A stretch of 64,000 nt of DNA, from assembly GCA_046565505.1 (NCBI GenBank), contig JBKHYJ010000098.1:93631-157630 (forward strand), given 5' to 3'. This stretch comes from JBKHYJ01 sp046565505. GTDB lineage: Bacteria; Acidobacteriota; Blastocatellia; UBA7656. The notes beneath the pieces were generated by a model that was given only the letters and a program-made list of their open reading frames with translations, was not told the origin of the DNA and did not search any database. Position 1 is the stretch's first letter. Each line of letters starts with the position of its first letter. Of the stretch, positions 18,351 through 26,823 are shown one piece after another. Position numbers and translations under genes: made by a program.

Positions 18351-18788
18351 TCACTTCTTCGCCCTGGCGGCGAGCGTTTCGTAGCGGGCCTCGTCCGGGC
18401 TTTCAGTCGAGGTCGGGAGGCCCAGCGTGCTCCAACCTGGCTCTATCAGCCTGCCGAAATTATCCGTCATCCCCGCGAACCCCCCGCGCACGTTCGCGAC
18501 GTCCGTGTAGCCCATCTGGCTCAGCACGTCGCAAGCGCGCGCCGAGCGCATGCCGGTCTTGCAGCCGACTACCAGCTTCGCATCCTTCGGCAGATTCGCC
18601 TCGACGACCGCGGGGAAATCTTCATTCGGCGTCATGCCCGCCGCCGGGTGGAAATGCAAGATCGGGATGTTTATGGCCTTCGCCGGATGCCCTGCCTCGA
18701 ACTCCGCCACGGAGCGCACGTCCAGGTAGACGCATTCGGGGTTGCTCTCGATAAGCTCGTACGCCTCTTGCGCGCTTACTTCTTTCAT
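18351..18788 (-). CDS. Rhodanese-like sulfurtransferase
   Basis: A single-domain rhodanese of 145 residues, cytoplasmic (no signal peptide). The domain opens with VSAQEAYELIESNP and VYLDVRSVAEFEAGHP. The active-site loop is VGCKTGMRSARAC, with the catalytic Cys and an Arg at the end of the six-residue loop, then MGYTDVANVRGGFAGM. The C-terminal 30 residues (PGWSTLGLPTSTES...) are an extension. A longer frame to 18839 exists, but the ATG at 18788 has AGGAG six bases upstream and starts at the domain edge. The likely role is sulfane sulfur transfer or detoxification; partner and substrate are not evident. A TATAAT lies upstream. Confidence 0.9.
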   Translation of the reverse strand: MKEVSAQEAYELIESNPECVYLDVRSVAEFEAGHPAKAINIPILHFHPAAGMTPNEDFPAVVEANLPKDAKLVVGCKTGMRSARACDVLSQMGYTDVANVRGGFAGMTDNFGRLIEPGWSTLGLPTSTESPDEARYETLAARAKK

Positions 18789-18822
18789 GGTCTCTCCTGT
18801 CTGTGAAATTATGCGAGGACTG

Positions 18823-18828
18823 ATTATA
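18823..18828 (-). promoter_or_regulatory. Promoter -10 of the rhodanese gene
   Basis: A perfect TATAAT on the minus strand, 35 bp before the start codon. The matching -35 (TAGAAG at 17 bp spacing) is poor, so only the -10 is claimed. Confidence 0.45.
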
Positions 18829-18981
18829 GCTAATTGCATCTCGCGCTTCTAGGAAGTCCTAAAGTAAGCTTCGGACCCCGCCCCGGGCCGCCCGAGCTGG
18901 CGCGCATTCCTCGCGCAGGCGCTTCGGATGGCTGCAAGAAATTCACAAGACATTTTGGCCTCGATTATCAAGAGTAATGTA

Positions 18982-19010
18982 TTGACAACCTCACGGGCGA
19001 TCCATAGAAT
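18982..19010 (+). promoter_or_regulatory. Sigma-70-type promoter for the M23 peptidase
   Basis: Perfect TTGACA (18982-18987), a 17-bp spacer and TAGAAT (19005-19010). The predicted 5' leader is about 90 nt. Confidence 0.7.
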
Positions 19011-19107
19011 GCCGCCTCCGACAGCACCCACCCAACTTTCAAGCAGCACGAATGATTTGGTTAGGGAACCGATCTCGGACCAGCAATGTTTTTGAAAGGA
19101 GAGGGTT

Positions 19108-19920
19108 TTGACTATTGCACGAGCAAGCAAGGACGTACTCGCTGCCCTTATACTCGCCTCATTCGTATTAACCACCGCTGCCTCGGCAGCCGCGCAAAGC
19201 GCCTATAAACAAGAGACACCCCGCCCGCAGAGCACCAATCAAATAGTCGGCGCGCGCGAGCAGAACCCGGCCGAGCAACAGCCGAAGGCCGAACGGCAGG
19301 ACTCAAACGAGCAGAAACCGGCGAGCCTGGGGGCCCGCCGGGAGGTCGAGCAGGCCGCGGTCGTACCGCCCGCCCCGAACGTGAGTAAGAAGAACCCGAA
19401 TACCATCTCCATCCCGGCCGACGCCGCGAAGCCCGAGCCGAAATACGCCGAGCGCGCGGTCGTGTCGAACGTCACGGTCGGGAGCCTTTTCGGTTACCGC
19501 AGCGACCCGTTCACAGGCCGCGCCAAGTTCCATTCCGGCGTAGACATCAAGGCCCGCTGGGGTGACTCGGTCGGGGCTAGCCAGCCCGGCGTAGTTCAAT
19601 TCGCCGGCTGGTATCATGGCTACGGCAATCTAATCATCATCAATCATGGCGGCGGCGTGACGACCCACTACGCACACCTTTCGAGCTTCGACGTGGGAGT
19701 CGGGTCGGTGGTCGAGCGGGGACAGGTCGTCGGGCGCGCGGGTAGCACGGGCCGCGCCACCTCGCCGCACCTGCACTACGAAGTGCGGATAGACGGCAAC
19801 CCCATAAATCCGTTCCAGCCTCTGGCCCTCGACCCGTCGTCGGATTACTTCAAACACCCGCAGCCCGGCGCCGCGCACGAAGAAGCCATGCCCGGCGACC
19901 GGCCGCGCCGCGTAAACTAA
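19108..19920 (+). CDS. M23 (LytM-type) peptidoglycan endopeptidase
   Basis: A protein of 270 residues. A signal peptide (residues 1-30, ALILASFVLTTAASAAAQ) is followed by a Pro/Gln/Glu-rich linker and an M23 domain at about 122-245. The zinc ligands are H142 and D146 in FHSGVDIKARWG and H223 in HLHYEV; H190 in THYAHL is the other active-site histidine. This residue set is complete, so the enzyme should be active rather than an EnvC-like activator. It would act on peptidoglycan cross-bridges in the periplasm. The start is a TTG at 19108, chosen because AGGAGAGGG lies directly upstream and no ATG fits. The gene has its own promoter and its own terminator. Confidence 0.92.
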   Translation: MTIARASKDVLAALILASFVLTTAASAAAQSAYKQETPRPQSTNQIVGAREQNPAEQQPKAERQDSNEQKPASLGARREVEQAAVVPPAPNVSKKNPNTISIPADAAKPEPKYAERAVVSNVTVGSLFGYRSDPFTGRAKFHSGVDIKARWGDSVGASQPGVVQFAGWYHGYGNLIIINHGGGVTTHYAHLSSFDVGVGSVVERGQVVGRAGSTGRATSPHLHYEVRIDGNPINPFQPLALDPSSDYFKHPQPGAAHEEAMPGDRPRRVN

Positions 19921-19947
19921 AACGCCAAGCAAAAACTGATTAACCCC

Positions 19948-19985
19948 GCGGGACTTGCCTCCGAGCAAGCCCCGCTTTTCTTTTT
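19948..19985 (+). terminator. Rho-independent terminator after the M23 peptidase
   Basis: An 11-bp stem with one mismatch (19948-19958 with 19965-19975), a six-base loop, then TTTTCTTTTT. It lies 27 bp after the stop codon. Confidence 0.8.
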
Positions 19986-20119
19986 GGCCCGCGAGTCTTT
20001 TCGACGCCCGCGGCCGCCTCGCCCGGGCCCGCTTGCCAGCCCGTCTCCTGTGAGGGCATCATGAAATCAGTGGGGCGCATCTCAAACGGGAATACACTAA
20101 TGAGACCAGGGGGATAGTG

Positions 20120-20896
20120 ATGCTCAAAAAGGCGCTCATCGCGCTCGCGCTGATAATCCTTGCGCTCCCACACGGCCGCGCGCAGACCCGCAGCATTAAA
20201 GCGGATCGCCCCGCCCCGCCCAGGATCACTTTCCCGGTCGGCGAGCGGCTGAGTTACGACGTGTCATGGTCCGACTTCATCGTCGCGGGCGAGTTGACCA
20301 TCGAGACGAAAGACCGCCGGAGCTTCGATGGCGTCGAAGGTCTTCACGTCAGCGCGCAGGCGCAGTCGGTGGGCGTCGTCAGCGCGCTCGTTTATAAAGT
20401 CAACGACCTCTACGAATCTTTCCTGAACCCAGCGACGCTTCAGCCCTTCCGCGCCGAGAAGCATTCGCGCAGGGGGAAGAAGCGGGAGCAGTCGTCGGTA
20501 ACTATAGACCAGCAGCGCCGGACGGCCCGGCTCGGCGACGGCCGCACGATAGAGATTCCGCAGAACACTTATGACCTCGCGGGCCTGCTCTACGCCATCC
20601 GCGCGATGGACCTGACCCAGGGCAAATCGCAGAGCTTTAACTTGCTCGAAGACGAGAAGCTCTACGCCATAAGCGTGGAGCCGGAGGGGCGCGAGAAAAT
20701 CACCACGAGGGCGGGCAGCTACGACACGGTGAGGCTCGGCACGAAGATGGCGGCAGGCCGCGACAGCAACGTATACAACCTGCGCCTTTATATAACGAAC
20801 GACGCGCGGAGGTTGCCCGTGATGATTACGGCCGAGCCGAAATGGGGACAGGTGCGCGTCGAGCTGACTTCGGCCAGCGGGACCACCAGGAACTGA
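20120..20896 (+). CDS. DUF3108-domain exported protein
   Basis: A protein of 258 residues. A signal peptide (LKKALIALALIILALPHGRAQ) precedes a DUF3108 domain from about residue 37 to the end, opening with FPVGERLSYDVSWSDFIVAGE. Later blocks are LVYKVNDLYESFLNP, NTYDLAGLLYAIRAMDL and DARRLPVMITAEPKWGQV. The family is a predicted beta-rich periplasmic or outer-membrane-associated protein of unknown function, broadly found in Gram-negative bacteria. The ATG at 20120 is preferred to a GTG three bases upstream; the ribosome-binding site is a plain G-rich run. A strong terminator separates it from the M23 gene, so it is probably transcribed on its own. Confidence 0.85.
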   Translation: MLKKALIALALIILALPHGRAQTRSIKADRPAPPRITFPVGERLSYDVSWSDFIVAGELTIETKDRRSFDGVEGLHVSAQAQSVGVVSALVYKVNDLYESFLNPATLQPFRAEKHSRRGKKREQSSVTIDQQRRTARLGDGRTIEIPQNTYDLAGLLYAIRAMDLTQGKSQSFNLLEDEKLYAISVEPEGREKITTRAGSYDTVRLGTKMAAGRDSNVYNLRLYITNDARRLPVMITAEPKWGQVRVELTSASGTTRN

Positions 20897-21096
20897 GCGG
20901 CGGGCGCGGGGGCGCCGAATCTTTTCGGAGACTTCAATAACACACTGCGCGGCCGCGGGCATTTGGTTTGAGCGACGGCGGCGCGCGCTCGACCTCTGCT
21001 CCCGTTCGCGCGCGGCCGTAACCGCCTCAGCCCGCGGCCGCCATTCCTGGGCTCCTCTCTCAGGGTCGCTCGCCAGTAACCCCGCCCAGGAAGCCT

Positions 21097-21261
21097 TTAG
21101 CTTTTAATGCGACTCGCCTTCCGCTCTACTTTATGGCGCAACCGCGCGCTCCTTACTAGCGTCGCGATCACTATGATCATAATGGCCAGCCCATAAAAGA
21201 ACGCGATTGCCACAACCGGCCACCACTGCCAGTCCGCGTCAACTGTCATCGCGGCAATCAA
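21097..21261 (-). CDS. Probable 54-residue single-pass membrane protein
   Basis: A short open frame with strong membrane-protein character: a Trp-rich N-terminus (VDADWQWWP), one hydrophobic helix (VVAIAFFYGLAIMIIVIATLV) and a basic tail (RSARLRHKVERKASRIKS), predicting N-out/C-in topology. A TTG at 21259-21261 has GAGGTG five bases upstream, while an internal ATG at 21247-21249 would give 50 residues. The family is not recognised. The frame stands alone between the DUF3108 gene and a subtilase gene. It is too short for statistical coding support; the helix and the matched ribosome-binding site are the only evidence. Confidence 0.5.
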   Translation of the reverse strand: MIAAMTVDADWQWWPVVAIAFFYGLAIMIIVIATLVRSARLRHKVERKASRIKS

Positions 21262-21791
21262 GTTCCACCTCGCTGCCCGGCCCGGAACCGCTGCCAGAGA
21301 CTTCCGCCCCGCGCGGCGAGACGCGGGGCGACGACTTTGGCCTCGCCACCTGCGCCGCGCCGCTAACCCGGGCGGTGCGTGTCAGACCGGAACGACTCTC
21401 GTCGTTTTTGGATTCGAGCGACCGCCTCGTTCGGGCCGCCGCTCGCCACCTGTCAGTGCAACGTCCGTTCCTCCCGCGCTCGACTAGGCCCGCCGCGTAT
21501 TTGCAATCAGTTATGCGCGCGGCCCAATTCAAGCCCCGCAATAATTCGATTGCGTATGTAGAAGTAATCCTGCGCCGTGGCGGGCAGAGACCTGCGGGAC
21601 GCGGGCGGCGAGCGGAATACGGAAAGTGTGGGAGGGCGAGCCGGGGGCCGGGCGTGAGCAGAAAGCGGGACGCGGAAAGCAGCTTGTGTGATTAGGGCCT
21701 CGCGGCCGGTCGAGCCATTCGCTTACCGAACGGACTCCGCCGCGAACAACTGCTTTCCGCGCCCCGCTTTCTTTTCCCCCTGTCAAAACGG
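21262..21791. other. Intergenic region with a large inverted repeat
   Basis: A 530-bp stretch without a convincing gene; the reading frames in it have no start signals or recognisable domain. Its right end holds the 23-bp inverted repeat listed separately. Confidence 0.5.
21660..21772. repeat. 23-bp inverted repeat with 67-bp loop
   Basis: The arms 21660-21682 and 21750-21772 are complementary at 22 of 23 positions (AGAAAGCGGG(A/G)CGCGGAAAGCAG). It lies immediately 3' of the subtilase gene. There is no T-tract on the subtilase strand, so it is not a standard terminator. It may be a cruciform-forming or relic mobile element. Confidence 0.7.
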
Positions 21792-23855
21792 TCAGCGAAC
21801 GTCGAAGTCACGCCCGGCCGCGCTGTCCGCGTTCAGCAACAGGCCGCCCGTGACCGACGTGCCGATCAGAATCTGCGCCTTCGCCTGAGTGGCAGTCGAA
21901 GTAGTGCCGACGACGTTCGAGCCTATGGCAGAGTTTATCTTTGAGACCGCGAGCCGGATGATTATCTGATTGCCGCTGACCTGGCCTGAATCGGCGGCGG
22001 CGATTGCCGTCTGCGTCTGTATCCCGGTCTGCGGGTCCGGGGCGATTGTCCCATACTCGTATGAGATGGCGGTCGTCTCGTCTATGGCCGCCGTGACGTA
22101 TATGGCGGTCGAGCCGAAGTTCGAGCTCATCGTCCACCGGTCATTCGGCGTCCGCTGTGATAAGTCCTTGAGCGTGAGCGTGTAGATGATCTGCTGCGCG
22201 GCCGCGTCATACGTGAAGTCGGCCGAGATTATGTCCTGCGCCGCCGTGCCCGTCTGGTCGTCGGCCGCGTCCGCGATCCGAGGCCCGCCCGCGTCATGCG
22301 GGAACAGGTCGAATGGGTGATCGACCATCCCCAATCCCATAGCCGCCCGGACCGCGTTGTGCGCGTCAACGTAGCCCGCGCCGACCGTCCGCTGATCGTA
22401 TGGCATAGGCGTGGCCGTCTGCCTCAGTATCGTGACTACCTCGTCAGGCGTGAGCCGCGGGTTGGCTTCCAACATCAAGGCGACGACCCCCGAGACGTGC
22501 GGGCAGGCGAAGCTCGTCCCATCCGACGAGTAGTAGTAAGGCAAGAAGGCCGGCGGGACGTTATGCGCGTCGTCGTTCAGCACACTGAGCGCGGTCATAA
22601 GCGGCGCGGGGGCATGCGCATGAGTCGAAGTGATCCTCACGCCCGGCGCCGTGATGTCCGGCCTGAGATTGGGCGGCGCGCTCGGGTCAGCCGGCATGCC
22701 GGCAACGTCGGTGCCCGTGCCATTGTCTATGCCGCGCGAGCTGAAGCCGGCCGGCGTGCCCAGCCCGTTCTTCTCGCCCGCCGCCACGGAAATCGTCCAC
22801 GGCATGGTCGAGTAAGGGTTGATCGCGTCGGGCACGTCGCCGCCATTGCCCGCGGCGAAGACCACCACCATGTTTGCGTCGTGCGCGGCCCGCGTCGCGA
22901 TGTTGATCGGGTCTTCGGGGAGCACGCCTTCCGGGTAGAAGCCCGACCCCCACGAGTTATTCAGCACGCGGATGTTGTGCGCGAACTGATTGACCATCAT
23001 GTAATCGTAACCCGCGAGGATCGAAATGAGCGGGAGCCCCAGGTCGTCGCCTATGTTGACCCCCACGAGGTGAGCGCCCGTCGCCACCCCGCCATAGTGC
23101 CCGCCGGAATTCGCGCCCGTCCCCGCGGCACAGCCCGCGCCGTGCGTGCCGTGGCCGGATTCGAGATCGGTCGTCGGGAGATTCTCTACGTACACGGGCG
23201 GGATGAAGCCCGGCGCGGCGTCGGCTATCATGTCGGAGATTGATAAGTAGAATAGCCCGAGCAGCGGGTCCGATACCACTGCGTGAGAGAGCGGCTGCGA
23301 GACGTTCTGCCTCACCTTGGTGCCATACTTTAAGTCTTCGAGCGTCCCGTCGATGCCCGTGTCCAGGTAGCCGATGCCGACGCCCTTGCCCGAGATCGGG
23401 AGCCCGGGGTTGTTCGTGTTCCGCGAAGTGATCTCGCGGTCGGCCATCATCTGCGGCACGCCTATGAAGGGGCGGCTCTCGTTCGTGTTGGTCTTCAGGA
23501 CGCGGTTCCCCCACACGGAGACTACGCCCGGCTGGTTGCGTACGGAGCCGAGCTGCACGAGGCTCATGTCCGCGATCACCATCGGCAGTTGATTGAGCAC
23601 GAAGCCCTTCCGTATGCCGACGGCCCGCAGCCGGTTGAGCTCGACCGCGCCCGGCCTGTTGTTATAGGAGATGACGACGGGCGCGGTCGCCCCCAGCGGC
23701 CGGGCCGACAGAAAGGATTGGAGGCGGGGGTCCACCTTCGCGGACGAGGCGGGGGGCGGCGCGGGGAGCTGTGCGGCCCCCGTGACGTGGCCTTTCACCT
23801 GGATCATCATCGCGACGAATAAGAATACCGAAACTGAAGCGAGCGCCTTTTTCAT
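21792..23855 (-). CDS. Secreted subtilisin-like serine protease (S8)
   Basis: A protein of 687 residues. A signal peptide (1-28) and an I9-like propeptide (about 55-120, ending PGVVSVWGNR) precede the S8 domain at about 155-515. The triad is D165 (YLDTGID), H235 (SGHGTHGAG) and S448 (DGTSFACPHVSG), with oxyanion N337 in FAAGNGGD. The C-terminal 150 residues (from FTYDAAAQQIIYTLTL) look like a beta-sandwich domain that could bind ligand; no anchor is seen. The start ATG has GGAG 10 bases upstream. It is a paralogue of the next subtilase: propeptide and core align by eye but the C-termini differ. The likely role is extracellular protein degradation. Confidence 0.93.
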   Translation of the reverse strand: MKKALASVSVFLFVAMMIQVKGHVTGAAQLPAPPPASSAKVDPRLQSFLSARPLGATAPVVISYNNRPGAVELNRLRAVGIRKGFVLNQLPMVIADMSLVQLGSVRNQPGVVSVWGNRVLKTNTNESRPFIGVPQMMADREITSRNTNNPGLPISGKGVGIGYLDTGIDGTLEDLKYGTKVRQNVSQPLSHAVVSDPLLGLFYLSISDMIADAAPGFIPPVYVENLPTTDLESGHGTHGAGCAAGTGANSGGHYGGVATGAHLVGVNIGDDLGLPLISILAGYDYMMVNQFAHNIRVLNNSWGSGFYPEGVLPEDPINIATRAAHDANMVVVFAAGNGGDVPDAINPYSTMPWTISVAAGEKNGLGTPAGFSSRGIDNGTGTDVAGMPADPSAPPNLRPDITAPGVRITSTHAHAPAPLMTALSVLNDDAHNVPPAFLPYYYSSDGTSFACPHVSGVVALMLEANPRLTPDEVVTILRQTATPMPYDQRTVGAGYVDAHNAVRAAMGLGMVDHPFDLFPHDAGGPRIADAADDQTGTAAQDIISADFTYDAAAQQIIYTLTLKDLSQRTPNDRWTMSSNFGSTAIYVTAAIDETTAISYEYGTIAPDPQTGIQTQTAIAAADSGQVSGNQIIIRLAVSKINSAIGSNVVGTTSTATQAKAQILIGTSVTGGLLLNADSAAGRDFDVR

Positions 23856-24210
23856 TGCTTTAATCTCCTGTAGAGAAACTGTAATAAAGGTCGTGGAGGA
23901 TAACTCGGCGGAGACGCCAATCGGCCGCGGCCGCCTGAGGGTTCCGCTCTTCGATCAGGACGGGGGAAGGAGGCGGAAGGGATGTGCAGGGCAGAATGTT
24001 AATCCGAAAAGCTGGGGTCAGTGGGCAGATACCGAACCCCGACTTCCCGTCCACCCTTCCGCCTTCATCCCCCGCCCCTCTCAAAGAGCCTGGGCCAGTT
24101 CGCGGGATGGCAATTAACTTCTTCCCAAGCTAGCCATCAGCGAACCGGTAGGGGCAGAACCGACGCCGCCCGGATCGCCCCGCAGCCGCGCGCGGCGTCC
24201 CCAACTCAAA
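23856..24210. other. Intergenic region, nothing recognised
   Basis: A 355-bp gap between the two subtilase genes, both on the minus strand. No gene, terminator or repeat was recognised. It must hold the promoter of the downstream subtilase, but no clear hexamer pair stands out. Confidence 0.4.
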
Positions 24211-26730
24211 TCAATTGCCCGCGACGAAGTGCTGCCAGTAGTGATCGAGCGCGTAGGCGAGCCATGCCCGCGTGACGGGGTCGGCCGGCTTCACGCGCGC
24301 CTTCAGCGTCGGCTGAAGGTCGAACGCCCCCTGCTCTAGCGAGTAGTAGGCTTGCAGTATCCCTTTGTCGAGCGCGTACTGAACGTAGCCGCGGTAGGCG
24401 GCGGGTATGCTCGCGTTGTCTGCGAGCACGAGCGTCTGCCCGCTATAAGTGACGGTCACATTCGAGCCCGCCTTCGCCTTCGCCTCCGCGTCCAAGCCGA
24501 GGGCGCGAACGAGCGCCACGGCGAGGTCGAGCCGTGTGATGTCCGCGGCCGGGTTGAACAGCGAGCCGCTCGCGCTCATCATCCCCGCCGGCACGAAGTT
24601 CCAGTCGCGCAGGGTCGAGCCATAGGCCGTGACCGATTCGGCCATCCCCAGCTCTACCTCCTGCACGTCGGTGAACCTGGACGGCTCGTTGGCCGTCTGC
24701 CGCAGCGGCGTGTTGAGGTATAGGTGGAGCGCGAGGTCCTGCCTCGTCACGGAGGTGTCGGGGCGGAACGTGCCGTCGCTGAAGGTGTCCATCATTCGAT
24801 TCTTGAGCGCCGATTCGATCTGCGCACGCGCCTCGTGGTCTTGAATGTCCGCGACGGGCGCGAGCGTGAATAGCTGCTGTGTGATCGTTATATCGACCGG
24901 GCCGGGCGCGGCCGCGCCTGACGTGGGAAGGCTGACGTTCGGGGCGGCAGCCAGTCCGCGAACCCCGCGCACTTCGAGCAGCCAGTCGCCCGCGGCGGGG
25001 TTCTTCACGATGATCTGGCGGGTCGGGCTGTCGAGAATCGGGATGGATATGCCGCTCGAATACTTCACGCCGTTCGGGTCCGTCAGCAGCAGCCCGATGG
25101 TGTTCCCTTCCCCGTCTTGGAGCGCCGTGTCGAAGGAGGCGAACACGTCGAGCACGCTCATCCCTTGCTGCACGGTGAAGGGGCGGGAGTTGACCGAGCC
25201 GGGGCCGGGCAGCGCCGCGGGGCTGTAGTCTATGTGCACAGGCTCGGGGGCGGGGCCGCTGACCGTGAACTGTGCGTTGAAGTCATGCGTGAAGTGCTTG
25301 CCGTATGGCTTCGAGCGGTTGAAAGTGTAATCGACCGCGGCGTAAGAGTTGATGTAGCCCGCGCCGACCTCCCAGTCCTCGCGGCCGGGCATGCGGCTGG
25401 CCGTCTTGGTGAGGATCGATTTCGCGTCTTCCGGCGTGAGGGTCGGGTCCGCGTCGAGCATCAGCGCGACCGTCCCCGCCACGAACGGCGTGGCCATCGA
25501 AGTCCCGCTTATCTGCGTGTAGAACGGCAGGTAAGGGATCGGTATCTCGGTGTCGGCGGTCGTGCCGTTGGCGACGACGTTGCTGATCGCGCGGACAGAC
25601 ACTATGTCTGAGGTGAACTTGGCGGAGTTCGTTTCAAACTCGCGGCCCGTGCCGGGCGCGGTTATGGTCGGCGCGTCGAAGTCGTCATTCGGGTCGCTGT
25701 TGCCGAACCGCTCCGAGGCGGGGAGCCCGCGCGAGCTGAAGCTGGCGAGGCCGCCTTCCTTCGTGCCCGCGGCCACTCCGATGACCCACGGCGCTTTCGC
25801 GTAAGGGTTGTAGGTGCCTTTGCCCGGCCCGGAATTCCCCGCCGCGAAGACGCAGATGATGTTCTGGTCGGAGGCGGTCTTGGTCGCTATGTTGACGGGG
25901 TTGTTCGGGTCGAATGGGCCGCTCGACCCCCAGGAGTTAGATATGACGCGGATGTTATAAAGGAACTGATTCGAGAGCGACCACTCGAACCCGCCGAGCG
26001 CGTTCAGTACGAACAGCCCGTAGCCGGAGCCGCAGCCGATCAGCTTGGCCCCGGGCGCGACGCCCTGATAGATGTTGCTCGACCGCTGGCCCGACGCGCC
26101 GACTATGCCGGCGCAGTGCGTCCCGTGCCCGACGTGCGAATCCGTGTTGGGCTGGTTTTCGATCGCCAGCAGCGAAGTGAACCCCGAAAGCGTGTCGGTG
26201 TCCGTGACGAGCTGCACGTTTTGAATGACATGGCTCCCGAAGCTGAGGTCGCTGTGGGTCGCGTCTATGCCGGAATCGTTAATGACGACGGAGAAGTTGC
26301 CTGCGCCCGTCACGGGCTGGCCGCCGTTGGCGAGCGTGAGCGCGCGGTCCTGTCGCAGGCGGTCAACTCCCGCCAGCACGCGCGCCTGATTCATGAAGTA
26401 ATAAAGGCGGTCGTTGGACCAGACGGACCGCACGCCGGGGTTCGCGGCGAGCGCCCTCGCCTGCCCGGCCGTCGCGGGGACCGCGACCATGCCGAGCCTG
26501 TTGAGCGTCAGGCCTTTGGTAATGCCGAGGCCGCGCAGCACGTCGAGGTGGGAGTTGTTAAGCCCGCTGGTCGTGTTGAACGACACGATGACTACGCCGA
26601 CCGAGGCGCCATCCGCGGCGCTCGCGAGCGTTGACTGGAGAGTCGGCGAAAGGGTTGCCGCGCTCGTAAGCGAGGCCCCGGCTAACAGGGCCGCCGCCAA
26701 AGCTATAGTCTGAAATCCCCTGCGAATCAT
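24211..26730 (-). CDS. Subtilisin-like protease with C-terminal SLH repeats
   Basis: A protein of 839 residues. A signal peptide (1-24) and propeptide precede the S8 domain with D152 (NDSGIDATH), H202 (GHGTHCAG) and S411 (SGTSMATPFVAG). A proprotein-convertase-like beta domain follows at about 500-600 (SVLDVFASFDTAL, GLLLTDPNGVKYSSG, GDWLLEVRGVRG). From about 635 to the end come S-layer homology-type repeats: ALKNRMMDTFSDGTFRPDTSVTRQDLA, an RLDLAVALVRALGLD repeat and a final YVQYALDKGILQAYY unit. SLH modules usually hold proteins on the cell surface. Two upstream ATGs (26757, 26814) are in frame, but only 26730 has a strong GGAGG, ten bases away. The PpiC-type chaperone gene lies 93 bp upstream in the same direction. 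Confidence 0.92.
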   Translation of the reverse strand: MIRRGFQTIALAAALLAGASLTSAATLSPTLQSTLASAADGASVGVVIVSFNTTSGLNNSHLDVLRGLGITKGLTLNRLGMVAVPATAGQARALAANPGVRSVWSNDRLYYFMNQARVLAGVDRLRQDRALTLANGGQPVTGAGNFSVVINDSGIDATHSDLSFGSHVIQNVQLVTDTDTLSGFTSLLAIENQPNTDSHVGHGTHCAGIVGASGQRSSNIYQGVAPGAKLIGCGSGYGLFVLNALGGFEWSLSNQFLYNIRVISNSWGSSGPFDPNNPVNIATKTASDQNIICVFAAGNSGPGKGTYNPYAKAPWVIGVAAGTKEGGLASFSSRGLPASERFGNSDPNDDFDAPTITAPGTGREFETNSAKFTSDIVSVRAISNVVANGTTADTEIPIPYLPFYTQISGTSMATPFVAGTVALMLDADPTLTPEDAKSILTKTASRMPGREDWEVGAGYINSYAAVDYTFNRSKPYGKHFTHDFNAQFTVSGPAPEPVHIDYSPAALPGPGSVNSRPFTVQQGMSVLDVFASFDTALQDGEGNTIGLLLTDPNGVKYSSGISIPILDSPTRQIIVKNPAAGDWLLEVRGVRGLAAAPNVSLPTSGAAAPGPVDITITQQLFTLAPVADIQDHEARAQIESALKNRMMDTFSDGTFRPDTSVTRQDLALHLYLNTPLRQTANEPSRFTDVQEVELGMAESVTAYGSTLRDWNFVPAGMMSASGSLFNPAADITRLDLAVALVRALGLDAEAKAKAGSNVTVTYSGQTLVLADNASIPAAYRGYVQYALDKGILQAYYSLEQGAFDLQPTLKARVKPADPVTRAWLAYALDHYWQHFVAGN

Positions 26731-26823
26731 TTTTTGTTTGCCTCCAAGATTTTTCATTACGGAATCCCGTTCGTTGAGCCCGGCCCCGAGCCGCGGGCCT
26801 GACTCGTAACTCATAACCCCGCT

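Noticed and set aside
22296..23243. A 315-codon plus-strand frame within the first subtilase
   Set aside because: It is antisense to an intact S8 catalytic domain, and its composition is Arg/His/Val-rich shadow sequence.
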